DNA from: Sedimenticola sp.
GTDB lineage: Bacteria; Pseudomonadota; Gammaproteobacteria; Chromatiales; Chromatiaceae
Assembly: GCA_011051655.1 (NCBI GenBank)
Contig: DRKS01000092.1
Span: 1-42,546, forward strand
DNA length: 42,546 bases
Reading direction: 5' to 3'
Below are positions 1-8,913 of this stretch, one piece after another. The notes below the pieces were generated by a model. It searched no databases and had not been told where the DNA came from. It saw only the letters and a list, made by a program, of their open reading frames with translations. Position 1 is the stretch's first letter. Each line of letters opens with the position of its first letter. The position numbers and the translations under genes were made by a program.

Positions 1-13
1 AAGCCAGATTGAT

Positions 14-46
14 GGAATACATCCCTGTATTCCACCCCTTCGGGGT
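14..46. repeat. two adjacent hairpins at the left edge
   Basis: GGAATACA at 14-21 pairs with TGTATTCC at 26-33 across a 4-base loop. ACCCC at 34-38 pairs with GGGGT at 42-46 across a 3-base loop. They may be the 3' hairpins of a gene left of the window or a dispersed intergenic repeat. No T-run follows on the plus strand. The rest of 1-191 is non-coding and AT-rich from about 90, and I found no well-spaced promoter in it. Confidence 0.4.
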
Positions 47-191
47 CGCTGCGCGGTCCAAATCCGCTCCAGGCGAATTTGTGTTCCAAAAACCAAATAG
101 GACAGAGTATAAATTAACCGCCATCACCTTATGAGACTAAGTACATTGAATTTCATAAATTTCTCAATTAACCGGGTCCGCCTGGTGAGAA

Positions 192-1391
192 ATGCGGGCT
201 AGGGTAAAGGCCGCCAGTGCCGTGTCGCCGGGCAGGGCCTGCATCCTTATCGGCTTGATGGTTTCCCTGCCCGGTGCAATCAGCGCCGCCCAGTGGTACT
301 CGGAATCCTCGGTGCGCATTCGCGGCGTCTATGACGACAATATCCGTCTCTCCAGGCGCTATGGCGAGGATGTCACCGGCAGCATTCTCAGCGGCCGGAT
401 GAAAGCGGGCCGGCGCACCGAAATCACCGATATCAATCTCAGCGGCAGCCTGGATCTCAAGCGCTATTCGGGGGATGACAGCCTGGATACCAACAATGGG
501 GAGATCGAGGTCGATCTGTCTCACCGGACTGAACGCAATCAGTTCGGCCTGAATGCGGGGCTGGTGCTTGACTCCACCCTTACCAGTGAACTCGAGAGCA
601 GCGGGCGCACCCAGGCCAGCAAGCGCCGCATCCGCAAGACGTTTGCGCCGTCCTGGACCCATACCCTGTCCGAGCGCACCGCCCTGACGCTGAGTTACAC
701 CCATGTGGATACGAAGTACAGGGACGCCAGGCTCACCGGTCTGTATGATTACAAATACCTGGTGCTGGGGACCACCCTCACCCACAGGCTGAACCAGAAG
801 ACACAGGTGGCCGCGTCGCTGAACGCCTCCCTGTACAAGGCCTCCAACAGGGTCGACAGCCGCACCCGGGATATCGGCCTTACACTGGGCGTCAGCCGGG
901 ACTTCAGCGAGAACTTCCGCGCCGGGATCGCGGCCGGCATGCGTTATTCGGAGACCAAATATAAGCTGGCGGGGGGCGATGAGGAGAACAGCGACAGCGG
1001 ATATCTCTTGAACGCCAACATGGAGCGCAGCTTCGAGCAGGCCGCGATCAGGGGTGAATTCTCCCACCTTGTCCAGCCCAGCGGCGCGGGCGCCCTGCTG
1101 GTGTCGGACAGGTTGATTCTCGAAGCGGACTATAAATTGAGCGAGCGCCTGAGCTGGCACCTGGTGTCCAGGGTCTACCGGAACTCCGCCGCCGATGAGA
1201 AGGACTCGTCCCAGGACCGCACCTATCTTCTGATCGAACCCAAGGTGCGCTGGCGGGTCACCCGCCGCTGGGATGTGGAGGGCTCGTTCCGCTACCGTCG
1301 CCAGAAGCGCAAGTCGGAAGGCACGGTGGATTCCAATGCCGTATTCGTCTCGGTCAGGCACGCCTGGCCCTCAAGGCCGGTAACGAAATGA
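192..1391 (+). CDS. outer-membrane beta-barrel protein of the EPS locus
   Basis: This 399-residue protein has an N-terminal signal-like segment (about residues 15-33, ending SAA). A long run of alternating polar and hydrophobic residues typical of antiparallel outer-membrane strands follows, such as LTLSYTHVDTKY and AGIAAGMRYSETKY. It has no cysteines outside the signal region. XrtA/PEP-CTERM exopolysaccharide loci commonly carry a barrel of this type near the chain-length determinant. By position it is a candidate EPS outer-membrane channel or assembly protein, which is an inference. The start is the ATG at 192, preceded by GTGAG. It is followed 89 bases later by the Wzz-like gene and probably heads the plus-strand set that runs to 5641. 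I cannot assign a named family with certainty. Confidence 0.75.
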   Translation: MRARVKAASAVSPGRACILIGLMVSLPGAISAAQWYSESSVRIRGVYDDNIRLSRRYGEDVTGSILSGRMKAGRRTEITDINLSGSLDLKRYSGDDSLDTNNGEIEVDLSHRTERNQFGLNAGLVLDSTLTSELESSGRTQASKRRIRKTFAPSWTHTLSERTALTLSYTHVDTKYRDARLTGLYDYKYLVLGTTLTHRLNQKTQVAASLNASLYKASNRVDSRTRDIGLTLGVSRDFSENFRAGIAAGMRYSETKYKLAGGDEENSDSGYLLNANMERSFEQAAIRGEFSHLVQPSGAGALLVSDRLILEADYKLSERLSWHLVSRVYRNSAADEKDSSQDRTYLLIEPKVRWRVTRRWDVEGSFRYRRQKRKSEGTVDSNAVFVSVRHAWPSRPVTK

Positions 1392-1480
1392 CATTTACGC
1401 TAAAATTTTTCCCATTCACTCCGATATTTCTGCGATATCCCTGCGGTAGAATCCAGCTTTCCTCTGTGGTGAACTGAGTA

Positions 1481-3235
1481 ATGGAACAAGACATCAAGGG
1501 GTTTGGCGACTATGTCGCCGTCCTCAATCGCCGCAAGGCCCGGTTTATCGTTCCGGCGGCCCTCATTTTGGTGCTGAGCGCCGCTGTTGCGTTTCTTTTG
1601 CCGCCGGCCTACCGCTCCAGCGCCACCATCCTGATCGAGCAGCAGGAGATCCCCTCCGACCTGGTGCGCTCGACGGTGACCAGTTATGCCGATCAGCGCA
1701 TCCAGCTCATCAGCCAGCGGGTGATGACCAGCGCCAACCTGCAGCGGATTGTGGAGAAATTCGGGCTCTATGCGGAGGAGCTGGAAACCGAAAGCATGCT
1801 GACGGTGCTGGAGGAGATGCGCGAGGATATCGGCCTGGAGATGATCAACGCCGATGTGGTCGATCCGGCCAAGGGCAAGGCGGTGCAGGCCACCATCGCC
1901 TTTACTCTCTCCTACGTCAACGAATCGCCGCTTTTGGCCCAGAAGGTGGCCAACGAGCTGGTGACGCTGTTTCTCAACGAGAATCTCAAGCAGCGCAGCG
2001 AGCTGGCGAGCGAGACCTCTTCCTTCCTCACCGGCGAGGCGGAAAAGCTGAAAAAACGCATTGGCGTGCTGGAGGCGGCGCTGGCCGAGTTCAAGGAAAA
2101 AAACATCAACCGCTTGCCGGAGCTGATGCAGCTCAATCTTCAGCTCATGGAGCGCACCGAGCGCGAACTCACGGAGGTGCGGCGCCAGATCCGCTCCCTG
2201 GAGGAGCGCAGGATCTATCTTAACGCGGAGCTGGCCCAGCTCAGCCCCAACAGCATGCTCTACTCGGCGGATGGCGGGCGCATCTTCAGTCCCGAGGACC
2301 GCCTGAAGGACCTGCGGGCCAGGTATACGACCGCCGCCGCCACTTATTCGGAAAACCACCCCGATCTGGTGAAGATGCGAAAAGAGATTGCGGCGCTGGA
2401 GAAGGAGGTCCAGTCCGATGAGGTGGCGCTCGAGTTTCAGACCAGGCTCAAGGATCTGAACGCCCGGCTGGTGGGCCTGCGGGAGCGCTATTCGGCGCCG
2501 CATCCGGATGTGAAGAAGGTTCAGCGCACCATCAACAGCGTGCAGCAGGCCCTCCAGCGGGAGCTTGCCAGGGAGAGACCGGCGAAGGCGGCGGCCCCCA
2601 AGCCGGACAACCCGGCCTATATCCAGTTGCAGGCCCAATTGGATGCGGCGGAATCCGACCTGGCCTCCTACCGCAATACCGAGGCGGAGCTCAGGGCCAG
2701 GCTGGATGACTATGAAAAGCGCATTACCGGCGCCCCTCAGGTGGAGCGGGAATACAAGAATCTGACCCGCGATTATGAAAATGCCCTGGCCAAATATCAG
2801 GAGATCAAGGCCAAGCAGATGCAGGCGGAGCTGGCGGAGACCCTGGAGAAGGAGAACAAGGGCGAGCAGTTTTCGCTGATCGAGCCGCCCCAGCTGCCGG
2901 AGGAGCCGGAGAAGCCCAACCGCCTTGCCATCCTGTTTCTCGGCTTCATCTTTTCCATGGCCGGCGGGATCGGAACCGTGGCCGTCAGCGAGGCCATGGA
3001 CGATTCCATCCATGGCGCCCGGGGGGTCGTCGAGGCGGTGGGCATGCCGCCCCTGGCGGTCATCCCATACATAACCAACCGGGCTGATCACAGGCGCAAC
3101 CTTGCGCGCCGGCTGTTTCGCAGCCTCCTGTTCCTGGTGGTCATTGGGGGTGGCGCCGCCCTCATACACTTCTTTTTCATGCCCTTGGATGTGCTTTGGT
3201 TCTCCATCCTTCGCCGCCTGCAGGCCTGGTCATGA
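1481..3235 (+). CDS. Wzz-like polysaccharide chain-length determinant (XrtA-locus type)
   Basis: This is a 584-residue polysaccharide co-polymerase. A first membrane helix lies at about residues 19-40, followed by a Wzz-type domain (SSATILIEQQEIPSDLV). A large periplasmic region with charged coiled coil follows (about 180-250 and 300-470). Then comes the proline-rich PPQLPEEPEKPNRLAI that precedes the second helix. A third hydrophobic segment lies near the C-terminus (about 550-575). Proteins of this class set polymer length together with a Wzy polymerase and a tyrosine kinase. The next gene is such a kinase, 25 bases downstream, which fits the split Wzz/kinase arrangement. The start ATG at 1481 follows GAACTGAGTA. 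Confidence 0.85.
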   Translation: MEQDIKGFGDYVAVLNRRKARFIVPAALILVLSAAVAFLLPPAYRSSATILIEQQEIPSDLVRSTVTSYADQRIQLISQRVMTSANLQRIVEKFGLYAEELETESMLTVLEEMREDIGLEMINADVVDPAKGKAVQATIAFTLSYVNESPLLAQKVANELVTLFLNENLKQRSELASETSSFLTGEAEKLKKRIGVLEAALAEFKEKNINRLPELMQLNLQLMERTERELTEVRRQIRSLEERRIYLNAELAQLSPNSMLYSADGGRIFSPEDRLKDLRARYTTAAATYSENHPDLVKMRKEIAALEKEVQSDEVALEFQTRLKDLNARLVGLRERYSAPHPDVKKVQRTINSVQQALQRELARERPAKAAAPKPDNPAYIQLQAQLDAAESDLASYRNTEAELRARLDDYEKRITGAPQVEREYKNLTRDYENALAKYQEIKAKQMQAELAETLEKENKGEQFSLIEPPQLPEEPEKPNRLAILFLGFIFSMAGGIGTVAVSEAMDDSIHGARGVVEAVGMPPLAVIPYITNRADHRRNLARRLFRSLLFLVVIGGGAALIHFFFMPLDVLWFSILRRLQAWS

Positions 3236-3260
3236 CTCAATCGGTTAGGGTAAAAACAGA

Positions 3261-4064
3261 ATGGAACGAATAAAGCAGGCGCTGGACAGGGCGCGTGGCG
3301 AGCAGCAGGCCCCGGTGCGGGGACGTTCTCCGCTTGCGGGCAAGGCCATGGGGTCCCCCCAGGACATAACCTATACCGAGACCAGCGTCGTGCCGGTGTC
3401 TGCGGAGGCGCTGCACAATAACCGGGTCGTCGCGGTCAATGAGGAGGACCCCGCGGCCGGCGCTTACAAGGTGCTTCGCACCCAGGTGTTGCAACGCCTG
3501 CGCGCCAACAAATGGAATTCCCTGGCCATCAGCAGTCCCACCGGGGGCTGCGGCAAGACCCTGACCGCCATCAACCTGGCCATCAGCCTGGCGCGCGAGG
3601 TCAATCATACCGTGCTCCTGGTGGATCTGGATCTGCGCCGGCCCAAGGTGCATACCTATTTTCCCAACATACCCGGCCTGGGCATCAGTGATTATCTGTT
3701 GGGTGACATAGAGCTGAACAGCATCCTCATCAATCCCGGCATCGAGCGCCTGGTTATCCTGCCGGGCCATGAGGCCTTTTCCAACTCCTCCGAGACCCTC
3801 TCCTCGCCAAAGATGGTGCAACTGGTGGAGGAATTGAAGAATCGCTATCCCTCCCGCATCGTCCTGTTCGATCTCCCCCCCGTCCTCTCCTGTGACGATG
3901 TCGTGGCCTTCGCCCCCTACGTGGACGCCGCGCTGCTGGTGGTGGAAGATCACAAGACCCAAAAGAGGGAGCTGAAGCGCGCCCTGGAGCTTCTGGACGC
4001 CATCAATGTCCTGGGGACGGTGCTGAACAAGTCCACCGAAAGCGCACTGCCCCATTATTACTGA
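3261..4064 (+). CDS. CpsD/CapB-like tyrosine kinase for EPS synthesis
   Basis: This 267-residue cytoplasmic P-loop ATPase is of the bacterial tyrosine-kinase (BY-kinase) family. It shows Walker A (SPTGGCGKTLTAINLA), Walker A' (LLVDLDLRRPK) and Walker B (IVLFDLPPVL). The N-terminal part up to about residue 80 is a linker that probably touches the Wzz partner. The C-terminus ends in only two tyrosines (PHYY), so the usual tyrosine-rich tail is minimal. It probably phosphorylates itself and tunes polymer length with the upstream co-polymerase. It is followed two bases later by the ExeA-like ATPase, which implies co-transcription. Confidence 0.85.
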   Translation: MERIKQALDRARGEQQAPVRGRSPLAGKAMGSPQDITYTETSVVPVSAEALHNNRVVAVNEEDPAAGAYKVLRTQVLQRLRANKWNSLAISSPTGGCGKTLTAINLAISLAREVNHTVLLVDLDLRRPKVHTYFPNIPGLGISDYLLGDIELNSILINPGIERLVILPGHEAFSNSSETLSSPKMVQLVEELKNRYPSRIVLFDLPPVLSCDDVVAFAPYVDAALLVVEDHKTQKRELKRALELLDAINVLGTVLNKSTESALPHYY

Positions 4065-4066
4065 CC

Positions 4067-5641
4067 ATGTATGAAAGCCACTACGGGCTCCGCGAGAAGC
4101 CCTTTTCCCTGCTCCCCGACCCGGACTTTCTCTACCTGGGCAAAAACCACGGCATGGCCCTGACCCTGCTGGAATACGGCCTCATGAGCCAGGCCGGCTT
4201 CACCGTGATCACCGGGGAGATCGGCAGCGGCAAGACCACCCTGTGCCGCCAGTTGCTCAACCAGTTGGGCGACGAGGTGACGGTGGGGCTCATCAGCAAC
4301 GCCCAGCGATCCTTTGGCGAGCTGTTGCAGTGGGTCCTGCTCGCCTTCGGCCTCGACTACCAGAACAAGGGCAAGGTGGAGCTGTACCAGGCCTTCAGCG
4401 ATTTTCTGATCGAAGAGTACGCCAAAAACCATCGCACCGTGCTGCTCATCGACGAGGCCCAGAACCTCGGCGCCGAGACCCTGGAAGAGCTGCGCATGCT
4501 CTCCAACATCAATGCCGACAAACACCAGGTGCTGCAGATGGTGCTCCTCGGTCAGCCCGAATTGCGCGCCACCCTGCGGCGGCCGGAGCTGGAGCAGTTC
4601 GCGCAGCGCATCTCCATAGACTTCCACCTGGAGCGCCTCAACGAGGAGGAAACCAGGGCCTATATCCGCCACCGGCTCGAAGTCGCCGGCGCAAGCCCGG
4701 AGCTGTTCACGGATGAGGCCTGCCGGGTGGCCTTCATTCTCAGCCGCGGCACGCCGCGCATCATCAACCGGGTCTGCGATCTGGCCCTGGTCTACGGCTT
4801 CGCCGAGCAGAAGGATCGGATCGGCGCGGACATCATGCGTGAGGTGGCCCTGGACAAGGCCAGGGTGGAAAGCGCCGGCGCTGCCCGTCCGGCCCCGGCG
4901 GAACAGCCCGCCGCCCAAGTGGAAGACCAGCTCCAGGGCGCCGCGCAGGGTGGGGCGGGCGCCGTTATTTATCCCCACTGTGGGGCGGACTCCCATCCAG
5001 GGCATCTGCTCGATATCCTCCGCAATGAGGCGTTCAAGATACTGTCCACCAGCGAGCCGCCCGACCTGGGTTACCCCGAGACCCTGTGGACGCCCGGGCT
5101 CGTGGCGGAGTTGGTATGGGAACAATGCGGAACCCGGTTGAATGCCGACGAGACCAAGCAGTTGCTTATAAAGCTGGGGCTGGAGACCGAGGCGTCGCTT
5201 GAAGGAATGCTCGCCCGGCAGGATGAAAACAGCCGGCAAAGGTGGCGCAACGAGACCTATGCCGCCATCAGGGAAAGGGCGCGGACCCGCCAGGCGGAAA
5301 TCCTGCTCTGCGGTGTCACCGAAGTCTGGTGGGGGGATGATCCGGAAAGAGCGCCGCGGACGAATCAAAAACCGGCGGCCACGACGCAAAGGGAGGGGCA
5401 TTGCTTTACCCAGCTCTTCGCCGTGGACGAGGAGGGCGGCATGGTCTTCCGGCTCGACCGGGGCAGGCCGGACAGCGGCATGGCGGTGGATTTTCTTGAG
5501 CGTCTGCTCATGGGGCGGAACAAAGGGCTCTGTCTCATCTGCAATGAGGATTCCATCCTGGGCGCCGGCCGGGTGCGCGCCTTCGCGCGCACCCAGGGTG
5601 AGCGGCTGCAACTGTTCTACCTGCCGCCCACCCCTGTTTAG
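4067..5641 (+). CDS. ExeA-like AAA+ ATPase fused to a degenerate IS630-type transposase domain
   Basis: Residues 1-270 match the XrtA-associated ExeA/GspA-type ATPase. The opening MYESHYGLREKPFSLLPDP is typical, Walker A is GEIGSGKTT (50-58), Walker B is VLLIDEAQ (125-132), and the C-terminal AAA lid includes SRGTPRIINRVCDLA. An Ala/Pro/Gln linker (about 271-305) follows. From about 331 the protein reads as an IS630-type transposase: a helix-turn-helix part (LWTPGLVAELV to LLIKLGL), then RQDENSRQRW, ETYAAIRERA and LFYLPP. The expected catalytic acids are missing. The first site reads CGVTEVWW where DE is usual, and the second reads LICNED where LIVDG or LIVDN is usual. The protein stops before the ELNP..E segment. 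Related EPS ATPases usually lack this half, so the fusion is unusual. Its role is unknown; DNA binding or protein interaction is possible. Confidence 0.8.
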   Translation: MYESHYGLREKPFSLLPDPDFLYLGKNHGMALTLLEYGLMSQAGFTVITGEIGSGKTTLCRQLLNQLGDEVTVGLISNAQRSFGELLQWVLLAFGLDYQNKGKVELYQAFSDFLIEEYAKNHRTVLLIDEAQNLGAETLEELRMLSNINADKHQVLQMVLLGQPELRATLRRPELEQFAQRISIDFHLERLNEEETRAYIRHRLEVAGASPELFTDEACRVAFILSRGTPRIINRVCDLALVYGFAEQKDRIGADIMREVALDKARVESAGAARPAPAEQPAAQVEDQLQGAAQGGAGAVIYPHCGADSHPGHLLDILRNEAFKILSTSEPPDLGYPETLWTPGLVAELVWEQCGTRLNADETKQLLIKLGLETEASLEGMLARQDENSRQRWRNETYAAIRERARTRQAEILLCGVTEVWWGDDPERAPRTNQKPAATTQREGHCFTQLFAVDEEGGMVFRLDRGRPDSGMAVDFLERLLMGRNKGLCLICNEDSILGAGRVRAFARTQGERLQLFYLPPTPV

Positions 5642-5648
5642 CGCCTAC

Positions 5649-5678
5649 CCGGAAACCATGTGTGGGATTCGTTTCCGG
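5649..5678. terminator. possible bidirectional terminator between convergent genes
   Basis: CCGGAAAC at 5649-5656 pairs perfectly with GTTTCCGG at 5671-5678 over a 14-base loop. It lies in the 44-base gap between the ExeA-like gene (ends 5641) and the 18-heme gene (ends 5686). The T-rich tract is weak on both sides, so it may be a processing or rho-dependent end rather than a strong intrinsic terminator. Confidence 0.45.
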
Positions 5679-5685
5679 TTGGGCA

Positions 5686-8600
5686 TTATTCAATATAGTC
5701 CAATCCCTTTTCCCGGCCCCGTTCGTCGTGGAAATACTTGTATTTCACCCGGGCCTCCAGGCCGTGACAGTCGACGCAAAAACTGCCGCCGATCCCGCGC
5801 CGGCGCAGAAAGCTTGTCAGGACCGTGCCTTCCCGCCCGCCGGTGTTGCCATCCGGTTTGAAAATATATTCTTTGTCCCATCCCCGGGATATCAATGCCG
5901 GGTCGAGCCGCAGGTCAAACGGCTGTAATCCCGGCAGCATGCCCCATGGAGAACAATGGGAGGGCGCATAGGACCTGCTGTCAATGCAGCCGAACGTCCA
6001 ATAGGCGGGGGAAGCGTTTTCGTCGGAAAGAGCTGCCCCGCCGGGTGCCACGCTCCAGCGGTGGGGGTCATGGCAGGTGATACAGCCGATACGGCCGAAT
6101 TCGGAAACCTTGTCGTCCCCGCCCAGCAAGGGAAGATCATCCACCGGTGACCGCATCACCATATCCTTGTAGGGGTGGCTTGCCTGTTCGACCATCTTGT
6201 CTTTGGCATAGCCATTCTCCCGATGACAGGCAAGACAGAGCCCGTCACGGGCCGTTGCCGTTGAAGATCCGGTAATGGATTTTTCCATTGATCCGACAAA
6301 GAGAAACCGGTGCTTCTCTTTGTTCCGGTGCATGCTGTGGCAACTCCCACACAACCCGGCCTGCTCATGGCTCTGCTCCAGGCTGTTGGTTTTTACAGGT
6401 AGCGTTTGTGCAAGATCGTGGTCGGTCCAGGCCACACCCATCTGAGCATCATGGCAGGTGCGGCAGAGGGTTCCATCACGGTGTTCGACTACGGTTGCCG
6501 GTGTGCCCGGCTCGCCCTTGTGGAGTTTATGGCAACTCAGGCAGGTTATCTTTTTTACCTCCATATCGGCGATGTTCACCGCCTCTTTCAGGGTCATGTT
6601 TACCGGATGCACCCCTTTTTTGCGTGCGTCGTCCAGGTCCTTTGCGTCTTGTTGTTCATGGCAGGTGCGGCAGATCTCGCCATCATCACTGGCGGCCACT
6701 AAGGCCGGGGTATCGGCTTTGCCTTTGTGAGTGCTGTGGCAGCTGATGCAGGTTAGCTTCTTGATCTCCTTTTCCGCCAGCTTGACCGGCTTCTCCAGCT
6801 CGGTATTGATCGGATGCACCCCTTTCTTGCGTGCTTCTTTATCGTCTGGTGCATAATGGCGCTTATGGCAAGCCTTGCACAGGCTTCCATCCCGATGATC
6901 GGCTGCCAGCGCCGGGGTGTCGGCTATCCCGCCATGGATATCATGGCAGCTCAGACACTTGAGCCGCTTGATTTCCTTGCCGGCCAGCCTGACAGGTTTT
7001 TCCAACTCCACGTTTATCGGGTGAATCCCTTTTTTGCGCGACTCCTTTTCATTTTCCGCATGCTGCTGCTCATGGCAGCCTTGACACAGACTGTCACGGT
7101 TGAGACCAGGCGGCAGCAGGGCCGTGCCCGGCTCCGCAGCATGTGGATAGTGACAACTGCCGCATGATATTCTGGTTATCTCCTTTCCATTGATCTTCAC
7201 CGGTTCTTCGAGTTTGATATTGATCGGGTGTATGCCCTTGCGGCGGGCCTCTTCTTTATCCTTGGATTGCAGCCGCCGGTGGCAGGAGGTGCAAAGTCCT
7301 CCGGTATCGTTATTCAGGATGAGCAGGGCGGATGCCGGTGCACCATGAATTTGATGACAGCTTTGGCACATCACCTGTTCCTCCGGCGTTAACCGCCCTC
7401 CCGCCTGCTGGAGCGGTTTTGGATAGCCGTCTTGCAGTTCCCGATCTTGCGGGTATCCCTTGGCCGCCTTGGAAGGCGGCGGCCTCATGCTGATATCGAT
7501 GGGATGGTTCTTCTTGGCGTCCGCTGCGGCGGTATCCTTCCAGCCGGTTGCGTAGGCTTTATGACACTGGCGGCAGAGTCCGGCCCCCTGGTTCGGCTGG
7601 CGCAACCATGAGTTGGAATAATTCTTGCGGCTTGGCTCGCCTTTGTCCGGTTTTATGTGGGGGGTATGGCAGCTGCCGCAATAGAGGCGTTCATCTTTTA
7701 CCAGAGGAAACGCCTTTGGGATCTCATTTTTATCCCCGCCACTCTTTTTTTTCGCAGACTCCTTTTGCTCCTGAGGCAGACTCGGATGTTGATGACCCTG
7801 GCCAATCCTCAATCTTGATTCGATAACAGCGCCATGGTGGCAGCCGTAGCACATCCTTGCGCTGGCCACCGGTAAGACGCTTTCATCCATTTCGTCCGCA
7901 CGGTAATCCGGGCTCCAGGAAAGATGACAAATGAGGCAGCTTTTTTTGGAATATCCGGGGCGTGCATCATCTTTTCTTTCGGGAGTTGCAACACCATTAT
8001 CAAACAGCCGTATGGCCGTGAGGGTGCTGCCGAGCGTATCCACGACATAGAGGCGGTCCCGCCACAGGGCTATGCCCACAGGCGCCTTGAAACGCCATAC
8101 ATTGCCCGCGGGATCACGCAGATCCCCGAGGGGACGAAAATTCCTGAACAGGGCTATGGCGCCGCGATAAGTATCCGTGATGTAGGTCATGGCGTTGTTA
8201 TCAATGGCGATGCCGTTTGGCCGGTACAACTCATACTCACCACCGCCAAAGCGTCCATACCCGCCATAATAGTAACCATTCCATTTGAAGCGCTGAACCC
8301 TGGCATTGAGGACATCAACCACCATCAGTGAGTCATCAGCTTCCATGGCCAGCATATAGGGGTAGTTAAATTCCCCGTTTTTCCGCCCCCGCCCTCCCCA
8401 GCAGCGGACGGGTTTGGTCCTATCCATTATTTGACTGCAGAGACGATGCTCTTTCCGGTCAGACCAGTAGATTCTGTTTCTGGTAATCAGTATGGCCGTT
8501 GGTGTTGCAGGGCCGGTTTCGGTATTTAGCAGGACTGTTTCAAGTATCTTTCCCTGAAGTGTTGAGACAATGACTCCATGGCCTGAGGGATCCGCTATAT

Positions 8601-8913
8601 AGAGTTTGTTGCCGGAGATTTGTATATCCGTTGTCAAGTGATTTTCCGGTGTGTCTTGCGGCAGGGCCTTGAAACTTTTCTGCAGACCACCATCCGGGCC
8701 GTATACATGGACCAGTTGGTTGGTTCCATCCAGGAGGAATACCCTGCCATCTTCCGCAACCGCAACGGCGGAGGGTTGCTGTAACCCTTCACTGATCCGC
8801 CATAGCTGCTTGCCAACCACCGCCGCCAGGGCAGCATTGGTGGAAAACATTGGGATCAAGGCAAGAAAAATTGCAATCTTCAAAAAGCCGGATGGCATGA
8901 AACACCCGTTCAT
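5686..8913 (-). CDS. NHL-repeat, 18-heme c-type cytochrome
   Basis: This 1075-residue exported protein has a signal peptide (about 1-30, ending ALAA). An NHL/beta-propeller-like domain spans about 35-315 (QQPSAVAVAEDGRVFLLD, YRPNGIAIDNNAMTYITD, VGIALWRDRLYVVDT). Then come 18 CXXCH heme sites between residues 326 and 1050. Ten sites form five diheme modules, and four of these repeat with an exact period of 69 residues. It is the last gene of the cytochrome operon, and its ATG overlaps the preceding stop by four bases (ATGA). Propeller/multiheme fusions are known around extracellular electron-transfer loci. I infer an outer-surface or long-range electron carrier, with the propeller as a docking or substrate-binding module. 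A second in-frame ATG five codons in (MPSGF) could also serve as the start. Confidence 0.85.
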   Translation of the reverse strand: MNGCFMPSGFLKIAIFLALIPMFSTNAALAAVVGKQLWRISEGLQQPSAVAVAEDGRVFLLDGTNQLVHVYGPDGGLQKSFKALPQDTPENHLTTDIQISGNKLYIADPSGHGVIVSTLQGKILETVLLNTETGPATPTAILITRNRIYWSDRKEHRLCSQIMDRTKPVRCWGGRGRKNGEFNYPYMLAMEADDSLMVVDVLNARVQRFKWNGYYYGGYGRFGGGEYELYRPNGIAIDNNAMTYITDTYRGAIALFRNFRPLGDLRDPAGNVWRFKAPVGIALWRDRLYVVDTLGSTLTAIRLFDNGVATPERKDDARPGYSKKSCLICHLSWSPDYRADEMDESVLPVASARMCYGCHHGAVIESRLRIGQGHQHPSLPQEQKESAKKKSGGDKNEIPKAFPLVKDERLYCGSCHTPHIKPDKGEPSRKNYSNSWLRQPNQGAGLCRQCHKAYATGWKDTAAADAKKNHPIDISMRPPPSKAAKGYPQDRELQDGYPKPLQQAGGRLTPEEQVMCQSCHQIHGAPASALLILNNDTGGLCTSCHRRLQSKDKEEARRKGIHPINIKLEEPVKINGKEITRISCGSCHYPHAAEPGTALLPPGLNRDSLCQGCHEQQHAENEKESRKKGIHPINVELEKPVRLAGKEIKRLKCLSCHDIHGGIADTPALAADHRDGSLCKACHKRHYAPDDKEARKKGVHPINTELEKPVKLAEKEIKKLTCISCHSTHKGKADTPALVAASDDGEICRTCHEQQDAKDLDDARKKGVHPVNMTLKEAVNIADMEVKKITCLSCHKLHKGEPGTPATVVEHRDGTLCRTCHDAQMGVAWTDHDLAQTLPVKTNSLEQSHEQAGLCGSCHSMHRNKEKHRFLFVGSMEKSITGSSTATARDGLCLACHRENGYAKDKMVEQASHPYKDMVMRSPVDDLPLLGGDDKVSEFGRIGCITCHDPHRWSVAPGGAALSDENASPAYWTFGCIDSRSYAPSHCSPWGMLPGLQPFDLRLDPALISRGWDKEYIFKPDGNTGGREGTVLTSFLRRRGIGGSFCVDCHGLEARVKYKYFHDERGREKGLDYIE
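6451..7278 (-). repeat. four 69-residue (207-base) diheme coding repeats
   Basis: Within the 18-heme protein, residues 546-821 make four consecutive 69-residue units. Each holds a conserved RKG-[IV]-HP-[IV]-N segment, a short Leu/Lys-rich stretch, a first CXXCH (584, 653, 722, 791) and a second CXXCH (610, 679, 748, 817). Both series step by exactly 69. A partial fifth unit precedes them (516, 541). The repeats have diverged at DNA level, so they are old duplications. Confidence 0.9.

Noticed and set aside
78-114. Sigma-70 promoter (TTTGTG...TATAAAT) before the first gene
   Set aside because: The spacing of about 24 bases is too long and no better -35 is present.
168-3169. Long minus-strand frames opposite the barrel and Wzz-like genes
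   Set aside because: They are shadows of GC-rich coding sequence. The plus-strand frames have signal peptide, Wzz and barrel features, while the minus frames are low-complexity Gly/Leu/His-rich with no motif.
6451-7278. Regular 207-base repeats as a CRISPR or satellite array
   Set aside because: They are in-frame coding repeats with conserved heme motifs and diverged DNA. No short identical repeats with unique spacers.
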